Source of the DNA: Nocardioides sp. Root140
GTDB taxonomy: Bacteria > Actinomycetota > Actinomycetes > Propionibacteriales > Nocardioidaceae
DNA: 64,000 bases
NCBI RefSeq assembly: GCF_001426745.1
Contig: NZ_LMFI01000001.1
Span: 534,000 to 597,999 of the forward strand
Direction: 5' to 3'
Positions within the stretch are counted from its first letter, which is position 1. Each line of letters begins with the position of its first letter. The notes under the pieces are model-generated. The model worked only from the letters and a program-made list of their open reading frames with translations. It was not told the DNA's origin and made no database searches. Made by a program: the position numbers and the translations under genes. Shown here one piece after another: positions 7,989 through 16,045 of the stretch.

Positions 7989-7994
7989 TAGTGT
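7989..7994 (+). promoter_or_regulatory. -10-like box for the PfkB kinase gene
   Basis: TAGTGT, 8 nt before ATG 8003; the spacing is slightly long for a fully leaderless start. Confidence 0.35.
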
Positions 7995-8002
7995 TCGGCA
8001 GC

Positions 8003-8989
8003 ATGTCGCTGCTCATCGCCGGATCCATCGCCACCGACCATCTGATGTCGTTCCCGGGGAGGTTCTCGGACTCCCTGGTTGTCGACCAGCTCGACAAGCT
8101 GAGCGTCTCGTTCCTCGTCGAGGACCTCGAGGTTCGCCGGGGAGGCTGCGCGGCAAACATCTGCTTCGGACTCGGCAACCTCGGCCTCAGCCCGGTGCTC
8201 GTGGGCGCGGTCGGTGAGGACTTCGCCGACTACCGCGCCTGGCTCGAGCGGCACCAGGTCGACTGCGACTCGGTGCACGTCTCCGAGACCCGCCACACCG
8301 CACGTTTCGTCTGCACCAACGACTCCTCGCACGCCCAGATCGCGTCCTTCTACGCCGGAGCGATGAGCGAGTCCCGCGAGATCGAGCTCAAGCCGATCGT
8401 CGACCGGGTCGGCGACCCCGACTACGTGCTGGTCGGTCCCGACGACCCGGAGGGCATGCTCCGCCACACCGACGAGTGCCGCACCCGCGGCTACCGGTTC
8501 GTGGCTGACCCGTCCCAGCAACTCGCCTTCGGTGAGGGCCCGCTGATCCGCCAGCTGATCGACGGCGCGCACATCCTCTTCTCCAACGAGTACGAAGCCA
8601 CCCTGATCACGCAGAAGACCGGTTGGTCGCGTGACGAGGTGCTCGAGCGGGTGGGCACCTGGGTGGTCACCCTCGGCGCCGAGGGCGTGCGCATCGACCA
8701 GCAGGGCGCCGAGTCGATCGTGGTCGCGGCCGTTCCCGAGATCGAGAAGGTGGAGCCCACCGGCGTCGGCGACGCGTTCCGCGCGGGCTTCCTGGCCGCC
8801 CTGACCTGGGGGCTGAGCACCGAGCGGGCCGCGCAGTTGGGCTGCCTGCTGGCTGTCTATGTGGTCGAGCAGGTCGGCACGCAGGAGTACACCCTCTCCC
8901 GCGCTGACTTCCTCAAGCGCTGCGAGGACACCTATGGCGCGGAGGCGGTCAAGGACATCGACCCGCACCTGCAGACCCTGCACGCGTAG
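8003..8989 (+). CDS. PfkB-family kinase, probable adenosine kinase
   Basis: 328 residues. PfkB kinases phosphorylate sugars or nucleosides. Visible signatures are RRGGCAANICFGLGNLG (the substrate-side GG/AN motif) and the anion-hole and catalytic motif TGVGDAFRAGF near the C-terminus, with catalytic Asp in GDAF. The equivalent mycobacterial gene in the erpA / ctaC neighbourhood encodes adenosine kinase (AdoK/CbhK), so adenosine is the favoured substrate by context; a sugar kinase is not excluded. No ribosome-binding site precedes ATG 8003. Confidence 0.85.
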   Translation: MSLLIAGSIATDHLMSFPGRFSDSLVVDQLDKLSVSFLVEDLEVRRGGCAANICFGLGNLGLSPVLVGAVGEDFADYRAWLERHQVDCDSVHVSETRHTARFVCTNDSSHAQIASFYAGAMSESREIELKPIVDRVGDPDYVLVGPDDPEGMLRHTDECRTRGYRFVADPSQQLAFGEGPLIRQLIDGAHILFSNEYEATLITQKTGWSRDEVLERVGTWVVTLGAEGVRIDQQGAESIVVAAVPEIEKVEPTGVGDAFRAGFLAALTWGLSTERAAQLGCLLAVYVVEQVGTQEYTLSRADFLKRCEDTYGAEAVKDIDPHLQTLHA

Positions 8990-9010
8990 CGAAGACGCGT
9001 CAGCGGATTC

Positions 9011-9039
9011 GGTGAGGGAGGCACCTGCCTCAACTCACC
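9011..9039. terminator. hairpin between convergent genes, overlapping the tusA-like stop
   Basis: GGTGAG (9011-9016) pairs with CTCACC (9034-9039), and inside it AGGCA (9019-9023) with TGCCT (9026-9030). It lies between the PfkB kinase and the minus-strand tusA-like gene and includes the stop codon of the latter. Confidence 0.6.
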
Positions 9040-9278
9040 CGTCGCACCACGTAGACCGGCGTGCCGTCGTCGGCGACCGACTCGCCGACGTACTCCTGCT
9101 GGCGCATGCGGCACCAGGCCGGTACGTCGACCCGGGCAGCGACGTCCGTGGCGATGACGGCCACGAGCTCGCCGACCTCGACCTCGGTGTGGTGTCGGGC
9201 GAGCTCGATGATCGGGGCCGGGCAGCGCATGCCGCGGCAGTCGAGCTCGAGGGCCCAGTCGTCCACCGACGAGGTCAC
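9030..9278 (-). CDS. TusA-family sulfur carrier protein
   Basis: 82 residues. The motif LDCRGMRCPAPIIEL contains the sulfur-accepting Cys19 of the CPxP signature. TusA-like proteins take persulfide sulfur from a cysteine desulfurase. GTG 9278 overlaps the TGA of the upstream cysteine desulfurase by four bases (GTGA), so the two are translationally coupled and very likely work as a pair. The sulfur acceptor (tRNA thiolation, molybdopterin, other) is not indicated. Confidence 0.85.
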   Translation of the reverse strand: MTSSVDDWALELDCRGMRCPAPIIELARHHTEVEVGELVAVIATDVAARVDVPAWCRMRQQEYVGESVADDGTPVYVVRRVS

Positions 9279-10393
9279 AGGCCGGCCTCCGCCCTGATCG
9301 CGGCGACCACCTCGGGCAGCACGTCGAGGAAGGCGTCGACCTGCGTGCGGTCGACGTCCCGGGTCAGTGACACCCGGACGTTGCCGTGGGTGAGCACGCC
9401 CATCGCCGCCAGCACGTGACTGGGCTCGAGCGTCGAGGCGGTGCAGGCGGACCCGGAGGCCACACCGAAGCCACGTCGGTCCAGCTCGGCGACCAGGGCC
9501 TCGCCGTCGACGTACAGGCACGAGAACGTGACCAGGTGGGGGAGCCGGTGATCGGCGGAACCGACCACCTCGACGTCCGGCACGGTGACTGCGACCCGGG
9601 TGCGGATCTCGTCGACCAGCGCGTGCTGGCGGGCGGCCAGGTCGTCGCGCTCGGCGGTCATCGCCTGCAGCGCGGCCGCGGCGGCCAGGGCGCCGGGCAC
9701 GTTCTCGAAGCCGGTCGTGCGCTCGTCGATGCGGTCGTCGCCGGGGAACGGCTGGCGCCAGCGAGCGCCCTTGCGCACCACGAGGGCCCCGACCCCGGCC
9801 GGGCCTCCCCACTTGTGTGCCGAGACCGCCGCGGCCGCCCAGCCGTCGGGCAACGCGACCCGGCCCGCGGCGGCACAGGCGTCCATGAACAGCGGGGTCT
9901 CGCCGGCTGCCTCGGCGACCTGCTCGACGGGCTGGATCGTGCCCACCTCGTGGTTGGCGGCCTGCAGGGCGACCAGGCCGAGCGGGCCGTCGGGGAGCTC
10001 GGTGGAGGACCGTCCTTCGCGGTCGACGGGGAGCTCGACGACCTCGCCCCCGCGGGCCGCGTGCCACTGCGCTGCGTGCACCACACTCGAGTGCTCGACG
10101 GCGCTGTGGGCGAGCACGGGGGACACCCGCGCCCGACCGGCGAGGAGGCCCAGCACTCCGAGGTGTACGGCGTGGGTGCCGCTCGGGGTGAACGTCACCT
10201 CGTCGGGTCGTACGCCGAGGCAGGTGGCGACCACCTCGCGGGCGTTGTCGAGCATGAGCCGCGCGTTGCGGGCCGGGCCGTGGAGGCGCCGCGGATCGGC
10301 GTACCCGTGTTCCAGGGCAGCCATCAGGGTGTCCCGGGCGGCGGGGTGCAGTGGTTCCGAGGACGCGGCATCGAGGTACGCGGAGCCGGTCAC
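9275..10393 (-). CDS. cysteine desulfurase (NifS/IscS-like, PLP class V)
   Basis: 372 residues. Removes sulfur from cysteine to give alanine and an enzyme persulfide. The PLP lysine is Lys194 in VSAHKWGGPAGVG and the persulfide cysteine is Cys317 in VASGSACTAS, followed by HVLAAMG. The start YLDAASSEPLHPAARD matches the family; GTG 10393 is chosen because upstream sequence in the same frame is not family-like. It feeds the coupled TusA-like protein and perhaps nearby Fe-S enzymes. It is divergent from ctaC. Confidence 0.9.
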   Translation of the reverse strand: MTGSAYLDAASSEPLHPAARDTLMAALEHGYADPRRLHGPARNARLMLDNAREVVATCLGVRPDEVTFTPSGTHAVHLGVLGLLAGRARVSPVLAHSAVEHSSVVHAAQWHAARGGEVVELPVDREGRSSTELPDGPLGLVALQAANHEVGTIQPVEQVAEAAGETPLFMDACAAAGRVALPDGWAAAAVSAHKWGGPAGVGALVVRKGARWRQPFPGDDRIDERTTGFENVPGALAAAAALQAMTAERDDLAARQHALVDEIRTRVAVTVPDVEVVGSADHRLPHLVTFSCLYVDGEALVAELDRRGFGVASGSACTASTLEPSHVLAAMGVLTHGNVRVSLTRDVDRTQVDAFLDVLPEVVAAIRAEAGL

Positions 10394-10515
10394 GGCTGGC
10401 TCGGGGCAGAGGCATATCTCACACCGGGAACTTACCTGCCGACCTGTCGCGCTAACGCCGTCAGGGTTCCGATAGTGTGCCAACTAACCGTTACGACTTA
10501 GAGAGAGGCTCGTTC

Positions 10516-11403
10516 GTGGGTCTGCAACTCCCCAAGCGCGCCCGGCAGTTGGCGCTGGGCGCGATGCTGGGCATCAGCTTCCTCATGTTGGGCGCATGTT
10601 CTGCCGAGAGCAAGGCACAGGCAAGCCGTTGGGCCATGCCTGCCGACTCGCCTGCCACTGAGCAGGGCCAGTACATCGCCGATCTGTGGAAGTGGTCCTG
10701 GGTGGCCGCGCTCGTCACCGGCATCATTGTCTGGGGCCTGATCTTCTACGTGGCCTGGCGCTACCGTCGCCGCAGCGACGACGAGATCCCGGTCCAGACG
10801 CGCTACAACCTGCCGCTCGAGATCTTCTACACGATCGCGCCGATCATGATGGTGATCGTGTTCTTCTTCCACACCGTCGACGTGCAGAACAAGGTGCTCG
10901 ACGAGGTCGACAACCCTGACCAGGTCATCCAGGTCGTCGGACAGCAGTGGTCGTGGACCTTCAACCACACCGACGACCCCACCGACGTCGACGGTTCGGT
11001 CCACTACGTGGCCGGCACCGCGCGCGACATCCCCACGCTGGTGCTGCCGGTCGACCAGACCATCGAGTTCAAGCTGTCGTCGCCCGACGTCATCCACGGC
11101 TTCTGGGTCCCCGCGTTCCTGATGAAGATGGACGTGTTCCCGGGGCAGGAGGGCGAGGAGCGCAACTCCTTCCAGGTCCACACGACCAAGGAGGGCACGT
11201 TCATGGGCAAGTGCACTGAGCTGTGCGGTGTCTCGCACTCGCGCATGCTCTTCAACGTCAAGGTCGTCAGCCAGGCCGATTACGAGCAGTACCTCACCAC
11301 GATCCCCCAGGCTGACCACCCGCTCCTCGGCGGCTCGGATGCCGTCACCCAGGTCGGCCTCGACGAGGCCCAAGAGCACGAGTCCAACGGAGGCGACGAG
11401 TGA
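10516..11403 (+). CDS. ctaC: cytochrome c oxidase subunit II (CtaC)
   Basis: 295 residues. The CuA subunit of the aa3 oxidase. A lipoprotein-type signal ends at Cys28 (LMLGAC), two transmembrane helices follow (about 57-80 and 97-117), and the external cupredoxin domain carries the CuA site [12 protein letters not shown] (Cys233, Cys237, His241, Met244). AGAGAGG precedes GTG 10516; the earlier in-frame ATG 10477 would spoil the signal peptide. First gene of ctaCDF; its stop overlaps the ctaD start (GTGA). Confidence 0.95.
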   Translation: MGLQLPKRARQLALGAMLGISFLMLGACSAESKAQASRWAMPADSPATEQGQYIADLWKWSWVAALVTGIIVWGLIFYVAWRYRRRSDDEIPVQTRYNLPLEIFYTIAPIMMVIVFFFHTVDVQNKVLDEVDNPDQVIQVVGQQWSWTFNHTDDPTDVDGSVHYVAGTARDIPTLVLPVDQTIEFKLSSPDVIHGFWVPAFLMKMDVFPGQEGEERNSFQVHTTKEGTFMGKCTELCGVSHSRMLFNVKVVSQADYEQYLTTIPQADHPLLGGSDAVTQVGLDEAQEHESNGGDE

Positions 11404-13148
11404 CCGCCACGGCAGCACATCCCACCGAAGAGCTGGCGGGCGGCCGCAAGCCGCTGGGCCAGCAGGTGGTCCGCATCCTCACCACCACCGATCACAAGCT
11501 GATCGGCAAGATGTACCTCATCACGTCGTTCGCGTGGTTCATGGTCGGCGGCCTGATGGCCATGCTGATCCGTTCCGAGCTGGCCTACCCGGGCAACCAG
11601 GTGGTCACCGACGAGGTCTACAACCAGCTGTTCACCATGCACGGCACGATCATGCTGCTGCTCTTCGCGACGCCGCTGTTCTTCGGTTTCGCCAACGTGA
11701 TCATGCCGCTGCAGATCGGCTCGCCCGACGTCGCGTTCCCGCGCCTCAACATGTTCAGCTACTGGCTGTTCCTCTGGGGCGGCCTCATCGCGGCGTCCGG
11801 CTTCCTCACCCCGCAGGGTGCGGCTGACTTCGGCTGGTTCGCCTATGCGCCGCTCTCCAACGAAGTGCGCTCGCCCGGCATCGGCGGCGACCTGTGGATC
11901 ATGGGCCTCTGGATGGCCGGTATCGGCACGATCCTCGGTGCGGTCAACTTCATCACCACGATCATCTGCATGCGCGCGCCCGGCATGACCATGTTCCGCA
12001 TGCCGATCTTCGTGTGGAACGTCCTGATCACCAGCCTGCTGGTGCTCCTTGCCTTCCCGATCCTCGGTGGCGCGCTGCTCTCGCTCGAGGCCGACCGACT
12101 GCTCGGGGCCCACGTCTTCGACGCCGAACACGGCGGCGCCCTGCTGTGGCAGCACCTGTTCTGGTTCTTCGGGCACCCCGAGGTCTACATCATCGCCCTG
12201 CCGTTCTTCGGCATCGTGACCGAGATCCTTCCGGTGTTCAGCCGCAAGCCGATCTTCGGGTACGTCGGCCTGGTCGGCGCCACGCTCGGCATCGCGATCC
12301 TCTCGGTCGCCGTGTGGGCCCACCACATGTTCGTGACCGGAGAGGTGAACCTGCCCTTCTTCTCGGGCATGACCTTCCTGATCGCGGTGCCCACAGGAGT
12401 GAAGTTCTTCAACTGGATAGGCACGATGTGGGGCGGCTCCCTGTCGTTCGACACCCCGATGCTGTGGACGATCGGCTTCCTCACCACCTTCCTTTTCGGT
12501 GGCCTGACCGGTGTCATCCTGGCCAGCCCGCCGCTCGACTTCCACGTCTCCGACTCCTACTTCGTGGTGGCGCACTTCCACTACGTGGTGTTCGGCACGG
12601 TGGTGTTCGCGATGTTCGCCGGCTTCTACTTCTGGTGGCCGAAGATGACCGGGCGCATGCTCAACGAGCGCCTCGGCAAGCTCCACTTCTGGCTGCTGTT
12701 CGTCGGCTTCCACACCACCTTCCTGGTCCAGCACTGGCTGGGTGTCGAGGGCATGCCTCGCCGGTACGCCGACTACCAGCCCGACGACGGCTTCACGGTC
12801 CTGAACCAGGTGTCCACCATCGGTGCGTTCCTGCTCGGTGCCTCGACGCTGCCGTTCCTCTACAACGTCTGGATCAGCCGCAAGTCGCGCCTGGTCGAGG
12901 TCGACGACCCGTGGGGCTGGGGCCGTTCGCTGGAGTGGGCCACGAGCTGCCCGCCCCCGCGGCACAACTTCGTCTCGATCCCGCGGATCCGTTCGGAGTC
13001 GCCGGCCTTCGACCTGCACCACCCGGAGATCGCCGCCCTCGAGCTCGAGGAGAACGACTTCGACGGAATCTCTGACACCCCTGAGGTGCAGGGGCGCAAG
13101 GAAATGCTCAATGACCGCACCGATGGAACCCCGGAGGAGAACGCCTGA
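11400..13148 (+). CDS. ctaD: cytochrome c oxidase subunit I (CtaD)
   Basis: 582 residues with twelve expected transmembrane helices. Catalytic heme-copper subunit that reduces oxygen and pumps protons. Signatures include the heme a ligand in [15 protein letters not shown], the CuB/Tyr crosslink region [24 protein letters not shown] and the heme ligand pair in [14 protein letters not shown] 11400 overlaps the ctaC stop by four bases. The cytoplasmic C-terminus (about 535-582) is acidic, as in other actinobacteria. Confidence 0.97.
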   Translation: MTATAAHPTEELAGGRKPLGQQVVRILTTTDHKLIGKMYLITSFAWFMVGGLMAMLIRSELAYPGNQVVTDEVYNQLFTMHGTIMLLLFATPLFFGFANVIMPLQIGSPDVAFPRLNMFSYWLFLWGGLIAASGFLTPQGAADFGWFAYAPLSNEVRSPGIGGDLWIMGLWMAGIGTILGAVNFITTIICMRAPGMTMFRMPIFVWNVLITSLLVLLAFPILGGALLSLEADRLLGAHVFDAEHGGALLWQHLFWFFGHPEVYIIALPFFGIVTEILPVFSRKPIFGYVGLVGATLGIAILSVAVWAHHMFVTGEVNLPFFSGMTFLIAVPTGVKFFNWIGTMWGGSLSFDTPMLWTIGFLTTFLFGGLTGVILASPPLDFHVSDSYFVVAHFHYVVFGTVVFAMFAGFYFWWPKMTGRMLNERLGKLHFWLLFVGFHTTFLVQHWLGVEGMPRRYADYQPDDGFTVLNQVSTIGAFLLGASTLPFLYNVWISRKSRLVEVDDPWGWGRSLEWATSCPPPRHNFVSIPRIRSESPAFDLHHPEIAALELEENDFDGISDTPEVQGRKEMLNDRTDGTPEENA

Positions 13149-13546
13149 TGAAGGCTGAGACCTGGATCTTCGTCATCACGACGATCTTCTTTGCCCTGGT
13201 CGCACCGGCGTACTGGTTCATCGCCGGTGACTGGACGGGCACCACGGCGCTCGTCATGTCCGCCCTGCTGGTCGCGATGGTGTCGCTCTACCTCGGTTTC
13301 CACGCCTCGCGCATGGAGCCGCGGCCCGAGGACCGCAAGGACGCCGAGATCGCTGACGGCGCCGGTGAGCTGGGCTTCTTCCCGCCCTACTCGTGGTGGC
13401 CGCTGTGGTGCAGTCTCACGATGGCCCTGTGCACCTTCGCGATCGCGCTTGCCGCGTGGTGGCTGCTGATCATCGGCGGCGTCTTCGGAACCCTGGCCCT
13501 GTGCGGCTGGATCTTCGAGTACTACCGCGGGGAACACGCCCACTGA
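13148..13546 (+). CDS. ctaF: cytochrome c oxidase subunit IV (CtaF, actinobacterial)
   Basis: 132 residues with four hydrophobic segments, starting [23 protein letters not shown] and ending WIFEYYRGEHAH. This is the small actinobacterial fourth subunit of the aa3 oxidase, part of the bcc-aa3 supercomplex. The ATG at 13148 overlaps the ctaD stop by one base (TGATG). A terminator follows 14 bp after its stop, closing the ctaCDF operon. Confidence 0.93.
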   Translation: MKAETWIFVITTIFFALVAPAYWFIAGDWTGTTALVMSALLVAMVSLYLGFHASRMEPRPEDRKDAEIADGAGELGFFPPYSWWPLWCSLTMALCTFAIALAAWWLLIIGGVFGTLALCGWIFEYYRGEHAH

Positions 13547-13560
13547 TCCCTGCCATGCAG

Positions 13561-13597
13561 CCCCGCCGTAGGTGACCACGTTCACGTCACGGCGGGG
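13561..13597 (+). terminator. terminator of ctaCDF
   Basis: CCCCGCCGT (13561-13569) pairs with ACGGCGGGG (13589-13597); the loop holds a second small dyad, GTGA / TCAC. CTTCGTGTT follows. Confidence 0.85.
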
Positions 13598-13664
13598 CTT
13601 CGTGTTGCGCTGGTCGGGGTAGCCTGTTCTCGGACCGACTGAGCTTTCCACGGGGGAGACCGAC

Positions 13665-14897
13665 ATGACTGCACTGCCCACGCGCCGTCGCGGCACGCGC
13701 GCCGCCGTCGCGCTCGCCGGCATCGCCCTGCTCACTGCGGGACTCTCCGCGTGCAGCAACGCGACCGGTGACTCCTCCTCCGACGACTCGGACAACTCCT
13801 CCGACTCGCAGGGCAGGCCGGGCTCGGTTGACGGCGTCGACGACGTCGTCCTGAGCAGCAATGTCGGCCCCCGCAAGGCCGTCCCGGTGAACCACGTGGT
13901 CCGCGTCAAGGCCAGCAACGGCACCATCACCAAGGTGCTGGTCAAGGCTGCTGGAGCCGAGCCGATCAAGGGCACCCTGGCCAGCGACGGCAGCACCTGG
14001 CACGCCACGCAGCTGCTCGAACCCGGCACGACGTACGTCGTGAGGACCACCACGGAGAACGCCGATGGCGACGTCGACAACTCGTCGCGTCGGTTCACCA
14101 CGGTCGACCTGACGCTCGACCAGCAGACCTACGCCGCGGTCGCGCCCCTCGAGGGTGAGACGGTCGGGGTCGGCATGCCGATCATCGTGAACTTCGACCT
14201 GCCGGTGACCGACAAGAAGGCCTTCGAGAAGCACATGTTGGTCACCTCCACGCCCGCCCAGAAGGGCACGTGGCACTGGATGAGCGACACCCTGGTGCAC
14301 TACCGCCCCGCGGCGTACTGGAAGGCCGGCAGCGACGTCACCGTCGACCTCGACATCAACGCGCTCCCCGCCGGACAGGGCATCTACGGCCAGGACTCCC
14401 GCACCGTCTCGTTCCACGTCGGTGACGCGGTGATCAGCAAGGTCAACGCCCAGACCCACCAGATGAAGACGTTCGTGAACGGCAAGCTGGTCCGCACCAC
14501 GCCGATCACCACCGGCAAGGCCGGTTTCACCACCCGCAGCGGGGTGAAGGTGATCATGGAGAAGTACCGCACCAAGCGGATGAACTCCGAGACCGTGGGC
14601 ATCCCGGCCGGCAGCTCCGACGCCTACGACATCGACGACGTCGAGTACGCCATGCGGGTCACCTCGAGCGGTGAGTTCCTGCACGCGGCGCCGTGGTCGG
14701 TCGGCTCCCAGGGCTACGCGAACGTGTCGCACGGCTGCACCGGCATGTCCACCGAGAACGCCGCCTGGATCTACAACATCTCCAAGCGGGGCGACGTGGT
14801 CGAGTACACCGGCACCGACCGTCCGATGACCCTCGACAACGGGTACGGCGACTGGAACGAGTCGTTCGCGACCTACAAGCAGGGCTCCGCGCTCTGA
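13665..14897 (+). CDS. L,D-transpeptidase lipoprotein with Ig-like domains
   Basis: 410 residues. Makes 3-3 cross-links in peptidoglycan outside the membrane. The signal peptide ends in lipobox LSAC (Cys30), an acidic Ser/Asp linker covers about 31-52, two Ig-like beta domains extend to about 270, and a YkuD catalytic domain carries FLHAAPWSVGS and VSHGCTGMS with catalytic Cys358 after His356. The order matches actinobacterial Ldt proteins. GGGGGAG precedes ATG 13665. Its stop TGA at 14895-14897 is also the first three bases of the 21-bp repeat array. Confidence 0.93.
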   Translation: MTALPTRRRGTRAAVALAGIALLTAGLSACSNATGDSSSDDSDNSSDSQGRPGSVDGVDDVVLSSNVGPRKAVPVNHVVRVKASNGTITKVLVKAAGAEPIKGTLASDGSTWHATQLLEPGTTYVVRTTTENADGDVDNSSRRFTTVDLTLDQQTYAAVAPLEGETVGVGMPIIVNFDLPVTDKKAFEKHMLVTSTPAQKGTWHWMSDTLVHYRPAAYWKAGSDVTVDLDINALPAGQGIYGQDSRTVSFHVGDAVISKVNAQTHQMKTFVNGKLVRTTPITTGKAGFTTRSGVKVIMEKYRTKRMNSETVGIPAGSSDAYDIDDVEYAMRVTSSGEFLHAAPWSVGSQGYANVSHGCTGMSTENAAWIYNISKRGDVVEYTGTDRPMTLDNGYGDWNESFATYKQGSAL

Positions 14898-14973
14898 CCT
14901 GTCGCCAGTTCGTGACGACCTGTCGCCAGTTCCGGTTGACCTGTCGTGAGTTCACGCCGATCCGTCGCCAGTT
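14896..14973 (+). repeat. 21-bp-period tandem repeat, array A (four copies)
   Basis: Core GACCTGTCGCCAGTT at 14896-14910 and 14917-14931, GACCTGTCGTGAGTT at 14938-14952, and GATCCGTCGCCAGTT at 14959-14973. The spacing is exactly 21 bp each time, with 6-nt variable spacers. The first copy begins on the G of the TGA stop of the transpeptidase gene. The same core occurs at arrays B, C and D. Confidence 0.92.
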
Positions 14974-15001
14974 TTCGCCCCCATGCAGCTTTTTGCCGCA
15001 G

Positions 15002-15010
15002 TTGTCCACA
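15002..15010 (+). other. single DnaA-box-like sequence
   Basis: TTGTCCACA, the DnaA box form common in high-GC actinobacteria, 28 bp after array A. Only one is present, so chance is possible. Confidence 0.3.
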
Positions 15011-15062
15011 GGTTGCTCGCTGACCGGAGCGGATGACTCCTGGATTGCCGATCCTTGCGGGC

Positions 15063-16001
15063 ATGGACATGTTGGCAACTTACGTCGGTCCTGGTCGGCT
15101 CGTGCTTCCCGGCCGACCGTTCACCCGTCGGGAAGCCCTGGGGTGGGGGCTCCGCGATGCTGATCTGGCCGCCGGCGTTGCATCCGGGACCCTGCAGCAT
15201 CCGATGCGGGGCGTCTACTACGGCGCGCACCTCGAAGAGGACCTGGCATTGCGCATCGCATGCCTGAAGTGCGTAGTCCCGGAGGATGCGGTCGTCACCG
15301 ACCGTACGGCGGCATGGCTCCTCGGCGCACCTCGCGTCCTGGCACCCGGCGATCACCTGGTCGTGCCGAAGGTCTCGGTGTTTCGGCGACCAGGCTATCG
15401 ACTCCGCAATGGCCTGACCCGCAGTGGGGAGCGTTCCTTTGGTCCGGACGACGTCATGTCGATCGATGGAATAGAGGTGACCACACCGTTGCGTACTGCC
15501 CTCGACGTCGGGCGCCTGCTCCACAGGGACCAGGCGTTGGGCGTCATGGACGCTTTGCAGCGGCAACACGGCTTCACCAACGACGAGTTGATTCTGGGGG
15601 CTGATCGGTTCAAGCGGGCACGCGGCGTCGTACAACTTCGGGACCTGGCTCCGCATGTCGACGGGCGCAGCGGCTCACCGGCGGAGAGCGCCACCCGCTC
15701 CAAGTGGCTCCGGATACCCTCCGTGCCGAAACCGGACCTTCAGATCGAGGTCGCCTCGCCCTTCGGGTCCTACTTCCTGGACCTGGGTGTCCCGCACTTG
15801 AAGTACGCCGTCGAGTACGACGGCGAGGACTTTCACGGCGAGGAGGACGAGCCGCATGACCGGCAGCGACGGGCATGGATCCGACGGCGGCATGGCTGGA
15901 TCATCGACGTCGTGCGCAAGGGGAATCTCTTCGGAGTCCATGGAGATGTCGAGGGCATCATCATCTCTGGCATCGAAGCCGCACGGCGCCGTCTGCGGTG
16001 A
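15063..16001 (+). CDS. AbiEi-like N-terminal / DUF559-type PD-(D/E)XK protein
   Basis: 312 residues. The N-terminal part (FTRREALGWGL..., GVYYGAHLEED) resembles the winged-helix AbiEi-antitoxin-like domain of a widespread actinobacterial family; the C-terminal third resembles a Vsr/DUF559 PD-(D/E)XK nuclease fold: Glu in PAESATRS, Asp in YFLDLGVPHLK, and YAVEYDGEDFHG supplying the E-x-D. No partner toxin is adjacent. Start ATG 15063 or 15069 (MDML); no clear ribosome-binding site. The gene is bracketed by arrays A and B in opposite orientation. Function is unknown; nuclease activity is inferred. Confidence 0.7.
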   Translation: MDMLATYVGPGRLVLPGRPFTRREALGWGLRDADLAAGVASGTLQHPMRGVYYGAHLEEDLALRIACLKCVVPEDAVVTDRTAAWLLGAPRVLAPGDHLVVPKVSVFRRPGYRLRNGLTRSGERSFGPDDVMSIDGIEVTTPLRTALDVGRLLHRDQALGVMDALQRQHGFTNDELILGADRFKRARGVVQLRDLAPHVDGRSGSPAESATRSKWLRIPSVPKPDLQIEVASPFGSYFLDLGVPHLKYAVEYDGEDFHGEEDEPHDRQRRAWIRRRHGWIIDVVRKGNLFGVHGDVEGIIISGIEAARRRLR

Positions 16002-16010
16002 TCGGACCTG

Positions 16011-16045
16011 AACACGCGACAGGTCGACTGAACTGGCGACGGGTC
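16011..16045 (-). repeat. 21-bp-type tandem repeat, array B (two copies)
   Basis: On plus: AACACGCGACAGGTC at 16011-16025 (degenerate) and AACTGGCGACGGGTC at 16031-16045, spacing 20. On minus this is GACC(T/C)GTCGCCAGTT, beginning at the stop codon (16046-16044) of the flavin monooxygenase gene. Confidence 0.85.

Noticed and set aside
7720..8178. 152-codon version of the minus-strand ORF starting inside the PfkB kinase gene
   Set aside because: The upstream half is antisense to the kinase coding region; only the part from ATG 7938 looks protein-like.
9275..10393. Complete iron-sulfur (SUF) assembly cluster around the cysteine desulfurase
   Set aside because: No sufB, sufC, sufD, sufU or scaffold gene is adjacent; only erpA lies in the region, transcribed separately.
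10441..10450. GACCTGTCGC upstream of ctaC as another copy of the 21-bp-type repeat
   Set aside because: Only the first ten bases match, no second unit at 20-21 bp, and not at a stop codon; chance match is likely.
14896..14973. CRISPR array
   Set aside because: Repeat cores are about 15 bp with 6-nt spacers, too short for CRISPR, and no cas genes are present.
15002..15010. Chromosomal replication origin
   Set aside because: Only one DnaA-box-like 9-mer, and no dnaA, dnaN or gyrase genes nearby.
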